Source: Kitasatospora aureofaciens
Lineage (GTDB): Bacteria; Actinomycetota; Actinomycetes; Streptomycetales; Streptomycetaceae
Direction of reading: 5' to 3'
DNA: 64,000 nt
NCBI RefSeq assembly: GCF_001188955.3
Contig: NZ_JPRF03000001.1
Coordinates: 372,001 to 436,000 of the forward strand
The stretch's first letter is position 1. Each line of letters opens with the position of its first letter. A program made the position numbers and the translations under genes. Shown piece after piece: positions 50,009-59,540 of the stretch. Under the pieces are notes generated by a model. That model saw only the letters and a list, made by a program, of their open reading frames with translations. It searched no databases and was not told the DNA's origin.

Positions 50009-51091
50009 ATGCGACGGGACGGACGGGTCGCGGACTCCTTACTCGCGCTGCTGAGCCGGGACTGGCTGGGGGTGCCGGTCGCGGTGCTGGTGGTGGGTGT
50101 GGGCGGTGCCCTGGTCGGGAAGGGGGCGGCATGGGCGGTGGCGCTCGGTGGCATCGTGGTGGCTGTCGGTGTGCTGCTGGGGGCGGGAGCCGTTCGTCAC
50201 CTGGTGCTGGTCGCCCGTGAGGCCCGGGTGAATCCGCCGCCGGGGCGGCTGGTGGACGTGGGTGGCCACCGAATGCACGTTCTCGCCGAGGGGGAGGCCG
50301 GGGGCGGACCGACCGTGGTCTGGATGCCCGGCGGGCACGCTCCCGGTGAGGACTTCCGGGAACTGCACACGATGCTGGCGGCCCGGACGCGGTCGGTGCT
50401 GGTTGACCGCTTCGGGGCGGGCTGGAGCGATGTCGGGCCCTTCCCGCGGACGACGGCGGCCGAGGCGGAGGAACTGCTGACAGCGCTGGAGGGGGCGGGG
50501 GAGCGGCCCCCGTTCGTGTTCGTCGGCCATTCGTTCGGCGGCCTGTTGGTCGCCAACGCGGCCAGGCGGCGGCCGGACTTGGTGGCCGGGCTCGTACTGC
50601 TCGATCCGACGCCCCTGGAGGTCATCGCCTTCGCGCCGCGCAACCGGCAGCTCGCGGGGATGCGTCGTGGCTTTCTGCTGACGGCGGTGCGGCAACTGTT
50701 CGGCGCGCACCGCGGCCCCGGGTGCCGGACCGGGCAGGGCTGCGCCGCCGCGTCGGTCTTCGCCGAGCTGTCGCCGTCCGGGCTGGCGAGGGTGGGGTGG
50801 GAGACCGTGGTGTATGACGAGGACCTCGGGGACCTGCCGCTGGTGTTGGTGATACCCAGGGATCTCATCGGCGGGGAGGCGGTGCTGGCCGGTGCCCGGG
50901 ACGCAGTCGAGGCCGAGCGGCTAGCCCGCTTCTACCTCCGGAGCAGGGTCCGGTACCTGGCGGCGTCGTCGGCGTCCCGGCTGGTGCACACGCCGGAGGG
51001 GACGGGCCACGACTTCCCGCACGAGGCGGCGGAGTTCGTGGTCGGAGTGGTCGGGGAGCTGGTGCGGGAGCTGCGGACGGTCAGCCCATGA
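50009..51091 (+). CDS. membrane-anchored alpha/beta hydrolase
   Basis: 360 residues from the ATG at 50009 (GGAGG upstream). Two hydrophobic helices (~18-35 and ~38-62) anchor the N-terminus. The hydrolase domain has the oxyanion MPGGHAPGEDF, nucleophile GHSFGG (~170), acidic LDPTPLE and the His in GTGHDFPHE near the end, so the triad is complete. Substrate unknown. Its last 11 bases overlap the end of the convergent FAD gene. Confidence 0.85.
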   Translation: MRRDGRVADSLLALLSRDWLGVPVAVLVVGVGGALVGKGAAWAVALGGIVVAVGVLLGAGAVRHLVLVAREARVNPPPGRLVDVGGHRMHVLAEGEAGGGPTVVWMPGGHAPGEDFRELHTMLAARTRSVLVDRFGAGWSDVGPFPRTTAAEAEELLTALEGAGERPPFVFVGHSFGGLLVANAARRRPDLVAGLVLLDPTPLEVIAFAPRNRQLAGMRRGFLLTAVRQLFGAHRGPGCRTGQGCAAASVFAELSPSGLARVGWETVVYDEDLGDLPLVLVIPRDLIGGEAVLAGARDAVEAERLARFYLRSRVRYLAASSASRLVHTPEGTGHDFPHEAAEFVVGVVGELVRELRTVSP

Positions 51092-52385
51092 CCGTCCGGG
51101 CCGCGCCGGAACGGATCGGGCGGCGGCGGGAGAAGGCGCCGAGGTCGATGACGTTGCCGGTGTGTTCGCCGTGGTGGCGGACCGGGTCGCCGTCGTGGTC
51201 GTGGCCGGCTTCGACCGCGTCGATCAGAGCCGCGAGGAAGCGGCCCACCAGCGGGGCGTTCTTGAACTGGTTGCCGCTGGTGCCCATCGCGACGTAGTAG
51301 CCGTCGAGACCGGTGCGGTCGTAGATCGGGGTCCAGTCGTCGGCGACGTCGTACACCCCCGCTGCGCCGAGGGGCCGGTTGGGGACGCCGATGGCCGGGA
51401 AGCGGCGTGCGGCCCGGGTGACCTGGGTGCGGAAGCGTCGGACGGTGGGGCGGGGGTCGGCCCCGTCCGGGTCGTCGATCCACTCGTGGGGGTCGCAGTC
51501 CGGCTCGGTGCCGCCGACCAGGAGGTGGCCTCCGGGAGCCTCGCGGATGTATGTGCCGAGGTCGAGGTCGGCGACCAGCGGGAAGGGTTCGGCGGGCCGG
51601 CCCTCCGGGGCGGCGACCTGGTGGACCTCCTCGCGCAGCGGGCGCACGCCGATGGTGAAGTCGCCGCCGACGCCCGCCAGCCGGTTGAGGCCGCCCGACC
51701 AGGGGCCGGTGGCGTTGACCACGACTGGGGCGGCGATCCGCGTCCCGTCGGCGAGCCGGATGCCCGCCACCCGGTCCGCGTAGCGGTCGACGGCCACCAC
51801 GGTGTGGTGGAACAGGAAGCGGGCGCCCAGCTCGGCCGCCGCGTCCGCGAGGTTCTGGGCGGCCAACTGCGGGTCGTCGACGTACCCGGCGTCCGGGGTG
51901 AACAGGGCGCCGAGCTCACCGGACGGGTCGGCGAAGAAGGCGTCGTCGTCCACCGGTTTCGGCGGCCAGTAGCGCCCGGGGTCGATGCCGGGAAGACGGC
52001 GGCGCAGCGTCGGGGCGTCCCACCGCTCGTACGGGACGCCGGCTCGGTCGAACAGGGCGGCGGTCGCGGACGGTGCGACGGTGGGGGAGTCGAGCAGCAC
52101 GGCGCCGGTGCGCCGGAAGGCGGCGAGGGGACGGTGGCCGGCGAGCCGCAGGTGGGCGGCCCAGGACGTCCAGAGGTGCTGCGCCTCCCAGGCGGTGGCG
52201 ACGCCCGCGAAGGTGGAGTAGTTGAACCGGATGACCGCGCTGGAGGCGCTGGTTGAGCCGTGGCCGACGGCGCCCGCCTTGTCCACGACGGTCACCTGCC
52301 TTCCGCCGCGCGCGAGTTCGAGGGCGATGGCCGATCCGATCACTCCGGCTCCGACCACCACGACGTCCGGTGCTCCGACGGTCAT
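51081..52385 (-). CDS. FAD-dependent amine/amino-acid oxidase (DAO family)
   Basis: 434 residues; the ATG at 52385 overlaps the upstream ABC ATPase stop as ATGA. The Rossmann motif VVVGAGVIGSAIALELARGG (~9-28), the substrate domain with VVNATGPWSGGLN, and GYYVAMGTSGNQFKNAPLVG near the C-terminus are those of DAO-fold sarcosine/glycine/D-amino-acid oxidoreductases. Last gene of the peptide-importer operon, so it probably oxidises an imported amino compound. Confidence 0.85.
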   Translation of the reverse strand: MTVGAPDVVVVGAGVIGSAIALELARGGRQVTVVDKAGAVGHGSTSASSAVIRFNYSTFAGVATAWEAQHLWTSWAAHLRLAGHRPLAAFRRTGAVLLDSPTVAPSATAALFDRAGVPYERWDAPTLRRRLPGIDPGRYWPPKPVDDDAFFADPSGELGALFTPDAGYVDDPQLAAQNLADAAAELGARFLFHHTVVAVDRYADRVAGIRLADGTRIAAPVVVNATGPWSGGLNRLAGVGGDFTIGVRPLREEVHQVAAPEGRPAEPFPLVADLDLGTYIREAPGGHLLVGGTEPDCDPHEWIDDPDGADPRPTVRRFRTQVTRAARRFPAIGVPNRPLGAAGVYDVADDWTPIYDRTGLDGYYVAMGTSGNQFKNAPLVGRFLAALIDAVEAGHDHDGDPVRHHGEHTGNVIDLGAFSRRRPIRSGAARTVMG

Positions 52386-53185
52386 GGCGGCTGCTCCTCG
52401 GGGGCGGGCGCGGGCGGCGGCGTGCGCAGGCTCGGCACGGCGGCGAGCAGTGTCCGAGTGTACGGGTGCTGCGGGGCGCGCAGCAGGGCGTCGGTGGGGG
52501 CGGTCTCGACGATCCGGCCGTGCCGCATGACCGCCACGGCGTCTGAGACGTGGCAGACGGCGGGCAGGTTGTGGCCGATGAACAGCATGGACAGGCCGAG
52601 CCGCCGCTGGAGTTCGCGGATCGTGTTGAGGACGGCGGCCTGCACCGAGACGTCGAGCGCCGAGGTGACCTCGTCGGCGATCAGCAGGCCGGGTTCGACG
52701 GCCAAGGCGCGGGCGAGCGCGACCCGCTGGCGCTGCCCGCCGGACAACTGGCGCGGCAGGCGGCCTGCGAGCCGTGGGTCCAGGCCGACGAGTTCGAGCA
52801 GCTCGGTGACGCGCTTGTCGCGGGCGGGCCGGTCGAGCCGGTGGAAGACGGTGGCCGCTTCGCCAAGGGTCTGCCGCACCGTCATCCTGGGGTCCAGCGC
52901 TGTGTCCGGGTCCTGGAGGACGACCTGGACGAGGCGGCCAAGCCGGCGGCGGTCGCGGATGGTGCGCGCACGGATTTCCCGGCCGTCGAGCATGATCCGG
53001 CCGGTGTGCACGGGGACGAGGCCGACGATGGCGCGGGCCAGGCTGGACTTTCCGGAGCCGGACTCGCCCACGAGCCCGAGCGTCGTGCCGGAGGGGACCT
53101 CCAGCGAGACGCCGTCCACGGCGGTGACCTGGCCGAGTGGGCCGGGGTGGTGAACGGTGAGGTCGGTCACCCGGAGGACGGTCAT
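52382..53185 (-). CDS. ABC importer ATP-binding protein (DppF/OppF type)
   Basis: 267 residues; the ATG at 53185 overlaps the fused gene's stop (ATGA). Walker A GESGSGKSS (~39-47), Q-loop VVLQDPDTALDP, signature LSGGQRQRVALARAL, Walker B LLIADEVTSALDV and H-loop GHNLPAV (His present). Energises import of oligopeptides or similar solutes with the ATPase domain of the gene upstream. The OppF-type C-terminal zinc/peptide extension is short (ends HPYTRTLLAAVPSLRT). Confidence 0.9.
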   Translation of the reverse strand: MTVLRVTDLTVHHPGPLGQVTAVDGVSLEVPSGTTLGLVGESGSGKSSLARAIVGLVPVHTGRIMLDGREIRARTIRDRRRLGRLVQVVLQDPDTALDPRMTVRQTLGEAATVFHRLDRPARDKRVTELLELVGLDPRLAGRLPRQLSGGQRQRVALARALAVEPGLLIADEVTSALDVSVQAAVLNTIRELQRRLGLSMLFIGHNLPAVCHVSDAVAVMRHGRIVETAPTDALLRAPQHPYTRTLLAAVPSLRTPPPAPAPEEQPP

Positions 53186-55080
53186 GAGGCGGCCACCGTC
53201 TCCGGGTCGGCCGCCACCGGGACCGGGTACCAGCATGCGACCCGGTGGTCGGCGGCGAGGTCCTCCAACGGCGGGGTGTGATCGGCGCAGTGGCCCCGGC
53301 GGCGCGGGCAACGGGGTTCGAACGGGCACCCCGGTGCGGGCGTGAGCGGGTCGGGCGGTGCGCCGTCGATCGTCGGTAGCGGCCGGTCGCGGTCCGCGGT
53401 GAGGTCTGGTACCGAGGCGACCAGGGCCCGGGTGTAGGGGTGCCGGGCGCCGTCGGCGAGGCGGTCGGCGGGCAGGGTCTCGACGATGGTCCCCGCGTAC
53501 ATCACCAGGATACTTTCGCAGAACTCGCCGACGAGGGCGACGTCGTGGCTGATGAACAGGATCGCGGCGGAGGTGTCCCGCCGGATCTCGGACAGCAGCC
53601 GGGTGATCTCCCGCTGGACGGTGACGTCGAGCGCGGTGGTCGGCTCGTCGGCGATGATCAGGCCCGGACGGACCATCAGCCCGGAGGCGATCATCACGCG
53701 CTGGCGCTGACCGCCGGAGAGCTGGTGGGGGCGGGAGCGCAGCACGGCCGGGGGGAGGGCGACCCGGCGCAGGGCTTCGGCGGCCTCCGCGGTGGCCTGT
53801 GCACGGCTCGCACCGCGATGGGCCCGGACCGCCTCGGTGAGCTGGGTGGCGACCCGCAGAGCCGGGTTGAGCGCGGAGGCCGGGTTCTGGAAGATCATCG
53901 CCAGGCCGGTCGCGAGGTGCCGGTCCCGTTCCTTCGGCGCCAGGGCGGCCAGGTCGGCGCCGAGCAGGCGCAGGGTGCGCCGGGACACCCGGGCGCCGTA
54001 CGGGAGCAGGTCGGCGATGGCGAGCGCAGTGAGCGACTTGCCCGAGCCGGACTCGCCGACCAGCCCGACGATCTCGCCCGGCCGTAGGGCGAGGCTGACT
54101 CCGTGCACCGGCCGGATCGGTCCGTCCGGGGTGGGGAGTTCGACGTGGAGGTCCTCGACCTGGAGCACCAGGCCCTCCTCCGCGGGGCCTCCCCCAGCCT
54201 TCGGCCGGGGGGACCCCCATGGTGCGGGCGTCGGCGCGGGCGTGCGCGGCGCCGGGCCGCGCCGGGCGGCGTTCCCGGCCAGCACCTCGCCGAGCAGTTG
54301 GAAGGCCAGGGCCGCGTAGAGGATCGCCAGACCGGGGGCGAGCGCGGGCAGGGGCTCGGCGTAGACGCGGTCGAGCCCCTGGTTGAGCAGCTGCCCCCAG
54401 TCGTAGCCGGGCGGTTGGACGCCCAGGCCGAGGAAGCTCAGCCCGGAGAGCGCGACCAGGGAGGTCCCCGCCGCCGTGGTGGTGCTCAGGAGCAGCGGCT
54501 CGGCGATGTTGGGCAGGACGTGCCGCCCCAGCAGGCGGAGGCGGCCCAGGCCGAGGACCCGGGCCGCGGCCAGGTGGTCGGTGCCCGCCACACCGGCGGC
54601 GAGGGTTTGGGTGAGCCGTGCGAATCCGGGGACGCCCGCGGCCGCGAGGGCCAGCATCGCCCCGGCGGCGCCCGCGCCGAACACGACGGCGAGGAACATC
54701 GCGACCAGGAGCGCGGGGAAGGCGAGCAGCAGGTTGATCAGCCCGGCGGTCAGCCTCCGGGCGCGCCGGCCGAGCACGGCGGTGGACGCCCCGAGGAGGA
54801 TGCCCGCTCCCGCGCCGAGCAGGACGGCCGCGAGCGCGAGCAGTAGGGAGGGACGGGTGGCTGTCAGGACCCGGGCGAGCACGTCCCGGCCGAGGTTGTC
54901 GGTGCCGAACGGGTGTCCCACGGAGGGGCCCTGGAGCACGGCCGAGGCATCCGGACGGTCTGCCGAAGCGCCCCAGACCAGCGGGCCGACCAGCGCGAGC
55001 ACGACGAGCGAGGCCAGCATGACGGCGGCGGCCCAGGCCATGGGCGTGCGCCGGAGACCGGGTGGAAGGCTCATGCTCAC
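53182..55080 (-). CDS. fused ABC permease (DppC) and ATPase (DppD)
   Basis: 632 residues from the GTG at 55080 (GTGA overlap with dppB-like gene). Residues ~1-268 are a DppC-type permease: five to six helices, FGTDNLGRDVLARVL, an EAA-type loop around 165-190 and SGLSFLGLGVQPP. A Pro/Gly linker (~270-304) leads to a DppD ATPase: Walker A GESGSGKS (342-349), SGGQRQRVMIA, ADEPTTALDVTVQ and the C-terminal zinc-type CPFEPRCPRRRGHC. Normally these are two genes. The linker is encoded by a GC palindromic repeat (54189-54222). Confidence 0.9.
   Translation of the reverse strand: MSMSLPPGLRRTPMAWAAAVMLASLVVLALVGPLVWGASADRPDASAVLQGPSVGHPFGTDNLGRDVLARVLTATRPSLLLALAAVLLGAGAGILLGASTAVLGRRARRLTAGLINLLLAFPALLVAMFLAVVFGAGAAGAMLALAAAGVPGFARLTQTLAAGVAGTDHLAAARVLGLGRLRLLGRHVLPNIAEPLLLSTTTAAGTSLVALSGLSFLGLGVQPPGYDWGQLLNQGLDRVYAEPLPALAPGLAILYAALAFQLLGEVLAGNAARRGPAPRTPAPTPAPWGSPRPKAGGGPAEEGLVLQVEDLHVELPTPDGPIRPVHGVSLALRPGEIVGLVGESGSGKSLTALAIADLLPYGARVSRRTLRLLGADLAALAPKERDRHLATGLAMIFQNPASALNPALRVATQLTEAVRAHRGASRAQATAEAAEALRRVALPPAVLRSRPHQLSGGQRQRVMIASGLMVRPGLIIADEPTTALDVTVQREITRLLSEIRRDTSAAILFISHDVALVGEFCESILVMYAGTIVETLPADRLADGARHPYTRALVASVPDLTADRDRPLPTIDGAPPDPLTPAPGCPFEPRCPRRRGHCADHTPPLEDLAADHRVACWYPVPVAADPETVAAS
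54189..54222. repeat. small Streptomyces-type palindromic repeat inside a gene
   Basis: On the minus strand CCATGGGGGTCCCCCCGGCC followed by GAAGGCTGGGGGAGG, a hairpin form very common between Streptomyces genes. Here it lies in frame in the linker of the permease-ATPase fusion (residues ~286-301), suggesting that its insertion or loss of a stop joined the two genes. Confidence 0.6.
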
Positions 55081-56063
55081 ATCTCCCGGATCGCCGAACG
55101 GGGGTCGAGCACAGCCAGCAGCACGTCGACCAACAGGCCGGCGAGCAGCACGGTGGTGCCCAGCACCAGCACCATCGCCTGGACCACCGGGTAGTCCTGG
55201 GCGACCACGGACTGGGCCATGGCCGACCCGATGCCGGGCCAGGCGAAAACCTTCTCGACCAGTACGGTGCCGGCGACCAGGGCGGGCAGCAGGCTCCCGG
55301 CCACGGTGAGCGCGGCGGTCGCCGTGTTCGGTGCCGCGTGCCGCAGGTATCGGCGAGCGGGGGACAGCCGTTTGCTCCGGGCCGTGCGCAGGTAGTCCTC
55401 GCCCAGTACTCTCAGCGCCTCCATCCGGACGATGCGCAGCAGGACGGCGGCGGGGGCGAGGGAGAGCGCGAGGACCGGGAGGACGAAGGACTCGACGCCC
55501 GCCGCGCCGGCCACCGGGAGGAGCTGGAGGCCGACGGCCAGCAGCGCGGTGAGCCCGGCGGCCAGGACGAAGTCCGGCACCCCGGCCAGGCCGGCGGTGA
55601 CCACGGTGAACGCCAGCTCGCTGCGCGGGCGGCGGCCGTCGCGGGTGCGGACAGCGACGAGCAGCCCGCCGGGCAGGGCGACGGCCAGGGTGACCAGGAA
55701 GGCCAGCCCGGCGATCTCCAGGGTGGCCGGCAGCCGGGTGCGGACCAGCTCCGCGACCGGTGTCCCGGTGGTCAGCGAGGTGCCGAGGTCGCCGTGCAGG
55801 AGGCCGCCGAGATAGTGCCGGTACTGGGTGAGGAAGGGTGTGTCGAGCCCGAGGGCGTGCCGACGGGCGGCCACCAGGTCGGGGGCGGCGTCGACGCCGA
55901 GCGCGGCCCGGACCGGGTCGCCGGGAATGAGGCGGATCATCGCGAACGACGCGGTGAGCACGACCGCGAGGGAGAGGAACAGCCGGAGGATGCGGCGGCC
56001 GAGGAACACCGTCCAGGGGTGCCGCGGCAGTCGGGGTACGGACACGGTGGGCCCCCGGGTCAC
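55077..56063 (-). CDS. ABC importer permease (DppB/OppB type)
   Basis: 328 residues from the GTG at 56063 (GTGA overlap). Six membrane helices; N-terminal LGRRILRLFLSLAVVLTASF and RLIPGDPVRAALG are the DppB opening, the EAA loop lies around residues 215-245 (EALRVLGEDYLRTARSKRLS) and the C-terminus has VFAWPGIGSAMAQSVVAQDY. It pairs with the DppC part of the next gene to form the channel. Confidence 0.92.
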   Translation of the reverse strand: MTRGPTVSVPRLPRHPWTVFLGRRILRLFLSLAVVLTASFAMIRLIPGDPVRAALGVDAAPDLVAARRHALGLDTPFLTQYRHYLGGLLHGDLGTSLTTGTPVAELVRTRLPATLEIAGLAFLVTLAVALPGGLLVAVRTRDGRRPRSELAFTVVTAGLAGVPDFVLAAGLTALLAVGLQLLPVAGAAGVESFVLPVLALSLAPAAVLLRIVRMEALRVLGEDYLRTARSKRLSPARRYLRHAAPNTATAALTVAGSLLPALVAGTVLVEKVFAWPGIGSAMAQSVVAQDYPVVQAMVLVLGTTVLLAGLLVDVLLAVLDPRSAIREM

Positions 56064-57640
56064 TGGTGGAGGCGGATGCTGGTGGGGACGAGCTGGCCGC
56101 CGAAGGTGGTGGCGAAGGTGGTGCGGTAGCCGTACACGCTGCTCCGGCCGTCGGCGATCGGCAGGGCGTCGGCCGAGCGGAAGAGCGCGGCGGCGGCCCG
56201 GTTCCAGGTGGCGCAGCCCGTCGTGTCGGGCTCCCGGAGCGCCTGGGCGACCAGGGCGTCGTACTCAGGATTGGTCACGCCCGCGAAATTGAGGCCCTCG
56301 GCGGGGGTGGGGCCGGAGAAGAACGGGATGAAGCCGACAGGCAGGGCGAACCCTGGCGTGCTGCCGACCACCACGTCGAAGTCGGCGCTCTGGTACATGG
56401 CGTTGACGAGGGCGGGCAGGCTCTCGGTGACCAGCTTGACCTGCGCGCCGAACGCCGTCCAGTCCCGCGCCATCAACTCGGCGACGGAAGACAGGGTCGG
56501 GCCGATGTCGGGGCTGGTGATCACACGGAGCCGCAGCGGCCGGCCGTCCTTGGTCAGCGGGCCGCCGACGGAGCGGACCCAGCCGGCGGCCCGCAGGGCC
56601 TCGGTGGCGTCGTTCCCGGGCAGGTTGGCGTCGGCGAGGTCGGCGTGGCAGACGGCGCCCACGGCACTGAAGTCGGTGGCGGGCCTGCCGATGCCGCCCA
56701 CGGCGACGTTGGCGAGCCCCTGGCGGTCCAGCGCGGCGACCAGGGCGCGGCGTAGGGCGGGGTCGGCGAGGGCCCGGCCGGGGCCCTGGTTGAAGAAGGT
56801 CAGACCGACCACGGTCGCCGCGTCGGTGGTGGCCAGGCCGTGGTCGGTGAGCCGGGCGCGATCGGGCCCGTTCACGGCGGCGATCTCGATGCCCCCGGTG
56901 AGCAGCAGGTTCGCCGCAGTAGAGGCCTGGGGGACGACCGAGACGACGATGTGCGCGGGGAGGCCGTGTTCGGCGGTGGTGGCTCCGGCGGGGCCCCAGG
57001 AGTACCCGTCGCGGACGGTGAACTCGTAGGGCCCGCCGGGGATGTAGCGGGTCAGCACGTAGGGGCCGGTGCCCTGGGTGGCGCGGTCCAGCGATCGGGG
57101 TCGGTCGAGCCCGGCGGGGCAGACGATCGGCAGCAGGCCGATGGTGCGGATGAGGAACGGGAAAGGTGAGGCGGCGGTCGCCGACACCGTGCCGGTCGCG
57201 TCGTCTGCGCTCGCGGTGAACGGGACGTTCGGGAGGACGGTCCGGGCGCCGGCGAGCTGGTGGCCCGGGTCCCCGGCGTAGGTGAGCGCTCTGGCCACCG
57301 CCGAGGCGGTGAGGGCGGTGCCGTCGGAGCAGGTGACGCCCGGGCGCAGGGTGAAGGTGGCTGTGGTGGCCGTGGCCTGCCAGGACGAGGCCAGGCCGGT
57401 GACCAGGCTGCCGTCGGTGTCGGCATTGACCAGCGAGTCGTAGGCGTAGCGGGCCTGGGCGGCCCCGAAGGTGGAGTACGGGTCGAAGCTCGGGATCTCA
57501 CTGGCCGCCGCGATCCGGACGGTCCCGCGGTCCACCAGGGGGGTGGTCGTCGAGGACGCGGTGCCGCCGCAGCTGCTCAGCGCGACGGCCGAGGCAGTCA
57601 GGGCGGCCGCCAGGGCGACCGGCGGGGTGCGTCGGAGCAT
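56060..57640 (-). CDS. ABC substrate-binding lipoprotein (SBP family 5)
   Basis: 526 residues from the ATG at 57640. Lipoprotein signal with lipobox LSSC (Cys ~24). SBP_bac_5 features: VRIAAASEIPSFDPYSTFGA, LVTGLASSWQATATTATFTL and a C-terminal domain with VGLTFFNQGPGRALADPALR. It captures an oligopeptide or opine-like solute outside the membrane. First gene of the operon SBP-B-CD fusion-F-FAD oxidase, every junction overlapping by 4 bases. Confidence 0.92.
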   Translation of the reverse strand: MLRRTPPVALAAALTASAVALSSCGGTASSTTTPLVDRGTVRIAAASEIPSFDPYSTFGAAQARYAYDSLVNADTDGSLVTGLASSWQATATTATFTLRPGVTCSDGTALTASAVARALTYAGDPGHQLAGARTVLPNVPFTASADDATGTVSATAASPFPFLIRTIGLLPIVCPAGLDRPRSLDRATQGTGPYVLTRYIPGGPYEFTVRDGYSWGPAGATTAEHGLPAHIVVSVVPQASTAANLLLTGGIEIAAVNGPDRARLTDHGLATTDAATVVGLTFFNQGPGRALADPALRRALVAALDRQGLANVAVGGIGRPATDFSAVGAVCHADLADANLPGNDATEALRAAGWVRSVGGPLTKDGRPLRLRVITSPDIGPTLSSVAELMARDWTAFGAQVKLVTESLPALVNAMYQSADFDVVVGSTPGFALPVGFIPFFSGPTPAEGLNFAGVTNPEYDALVAQALREPDTTGCATWNRAAAALFRSADALPIADGRSSVYGYRTTFATTFGGQLVPTSIRLHQ

Positions 57641-57851
57641 GGCGTCATGGTGCCACTCGGGCTTTGGCCGCGGCGAGTCAACTCATCCGTGGGATAGGCG
57701 TGTTCGAACGCCGGGACCGACCTGTCGGCCCGGCCGGGAGCCGGGGGCGGCGGCCGGGGACGGCGATCACGGTTCACCCTTTCGAGGGGTGTCACGATCC
57801 GGGCGTTCCGGACCGGGCCGCCAAGCGCCCGGTCGTCGCCAGGATGGGGGC

Positions 57852-59540
57852 ATGACGAACGAACCGGGCCGAGGGATCGGCCGTCTGGTGGACCGCTACT
57901 GGCAGTTCCTGCTGGCCCGCGAGCCGATGCTGAGGGTCCGCCAGGGGCTCCCGGTCGAGACGCTGCCGAGGGCCTCACTCGCCGAGGCGGAGGAGCGGGC
58001 GCGGTTCGCCGAGGGGGTGCTCGGCGAAGTGCGGGCGCTCGACGGTTCGGAGTTGCCCGGCGCCGACGCCGACGCCGCCGCCTTCCTGGCCGGACTGGCC
58101 GAGCAGGAACTGCGGGCGCACCGTCACTACTGGCTGACGCCCGTCGCCACGCCGTACCGGCTGCTTCCGTTGTCGTTGTACACCGACGCGGTGCTGCGCC
58201 AGTTCCGCTTCACCGAACGGGCGGACGCCGAACGGTACCTGGGACTGGTGCGGGAGCTGGCCGGGGTGGTCGGATCGATCTGCGACAAGGTGATGGGGCA
58301 GGCGGTGCGAGGCTTCCGGGTGCCGGCCCCGGCGCTGGCCGGAGTGCGTGCCGCCGTCGCGGGCCTGCGGGAGTCGGTCCCCCGTCGGGTGGAGGTGGCC
58401 GAGGACCGGCTCGGCGCGCCGGGGCTGGGCGGGAACGGGCAGCTCCTGGACGGCGTACGGCGATTGGTGGAGGACGAGTTGGTACCGGCCTTCGACCGGC
58501 TGCTCGCCGTCCTCGACGACCCGGCCTGCCTGCTCGCGGCGCCGCAGAACGTCGGCTGGGCGCGGTACGAGGGCGGTGAGGAGGCGTACCGGGACTTCGT
58601 CCGGACCCAGACCGGGGGCGACACCGCGCCCGAGCGGCTGCACGAGCTCGGCCGCGAGCAGTGCCGCGAACTGGCCGAGCGGATGAGGGAGGTGCGCGCG
58701 ACGCTGGGCTTCCACGGGTCCGAGGCCGAGTTCCACGAGCGGCTGCGGACCGAGCCGCGGCTGTACGCCCGGACGCCGGAGGAGGTCGAGGCCCGCTACC
58801 GCGGCCACCTCGACCGGCTGGTCCCGGTGCTGCCGCGCTGGTTCGCGGTGTTGCCGCGGGCGCCGTACGGGTTGGCGCGGCTGGACCCGGCGCTGGAGCC
58901 GGGGATGACCTTCGGATACTACGAGGCGCCGACCGCGGCCGATCCGGTCGGGCGCTATCGCTACAACGGTTCGGACCTGGGGCGGAGGTCCCTGCTCGGT
59001 TCGGCCTCGCTGATCTACCACGAGCTGGCGCCGGGGCACCACTTCCACCTGGCCCGCCAGGCGGAGGACCACACACTGCACCAACTGCGCCGCGAGGTGA
59101 CCGAGTTCGGCGCGTTCAACGAGGGCTGGGCCGAGTACGCGGCCGGCCTCGGCTGGGAGGCGGGCCTCTACGAGGACCCGTGGGACGCCTACGGGCGGCT
59201 CGCCCAGGAGCGGTTCACCGCGCAGCGGCTGGTGGTCGACACCGGACTCAACCTCGGGACGATGGACCTGGAGCAGGCGCGGGACTTCATGCGAGCCAAC
59301 TCCACCGAGTCGGACGGCCAGATCGCCTCGGACCTGCTGCGCTACTCGACGGATCTGCCCGGGCAGGCGCTCTCCTATCGCGCGGGCTTCCTGGAGCTCG
59401 TGCGGCTGCGGGGTGATGCCGAAGAGCGGTTGGGGATCGGGTTCGACGTTCGGGCGTTCCACGAGGCGGTGCTGGGGGGCGGGGCGTTGCCGTTCGACGG
59501 CCTCAGAAGGCGGGTGGCGCGGGAACTCGGCGCTTCGTAA
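57852..59540 (+). CDS. DUF885 family zinc-peptidase-like protein
   Basis: 562 residues from the ATG at 57852. Helical DUF885 domain over nearly the whole length. The metal site is visible: YHELAPGHHFHLARQ (HExxPGHH, ~394-400) and the downstream Glu in AFNEGWAEYAAGLGWE (~423-430). Usual length ~560. DUF885 proteins are gluzincin-like peptidases of unknown substrate. Divergent from the peptide importer, which would fit peptide breakdown after uptake. Cytoplasmic: no signal peptide. Confidence 0.88.
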   Translation: MTNEPGRGIGRLVDRYWQFLLAREPMLRVRQGLPVETLPRASLAEAEERARFAEGVLGEVRALDGSELPGADADAAAFLAGLAEQELRAHRHYWLTPVATPYRLLPLSLYTDAVLRQFRFTERADAERYLGLVRELAGVVGSICDKVMGQAVRGFRVPAPALAGVRAAVAGLRESVPRRVEVAEDRLGAPGLGGNGQLLDGVRRLVEDELVPAFDRLLAVLDDPACLLAAPQNVGWARYEGGEEAYRDFVRTQTGGDTAPERLHELGREQCRELAERMREVRATLGFHGSEAEFHERLRTEPRLYARTPEEVEARYRGHLDRLVPVLPRWFAVLPRAPYGLARLDPALEPGMTFGYYEAPTAADPVGRYRYNGSDLGRRSLLGSASLIYHELAPGHHFHLARQAEDHTLHQLRREVTEFGAFNEGWAEYAAGLGWEAGLYEDPWDAYGRLAQERFTAQRLVVDTGLNLGTMDLEQARDFMRANSTESDGQIASDLLRYSTDLPGQALSYRAGFLELVRLRGDAEERLGIGFDVRAFHEAVLGGGALPFDGLRRRVARELGAS

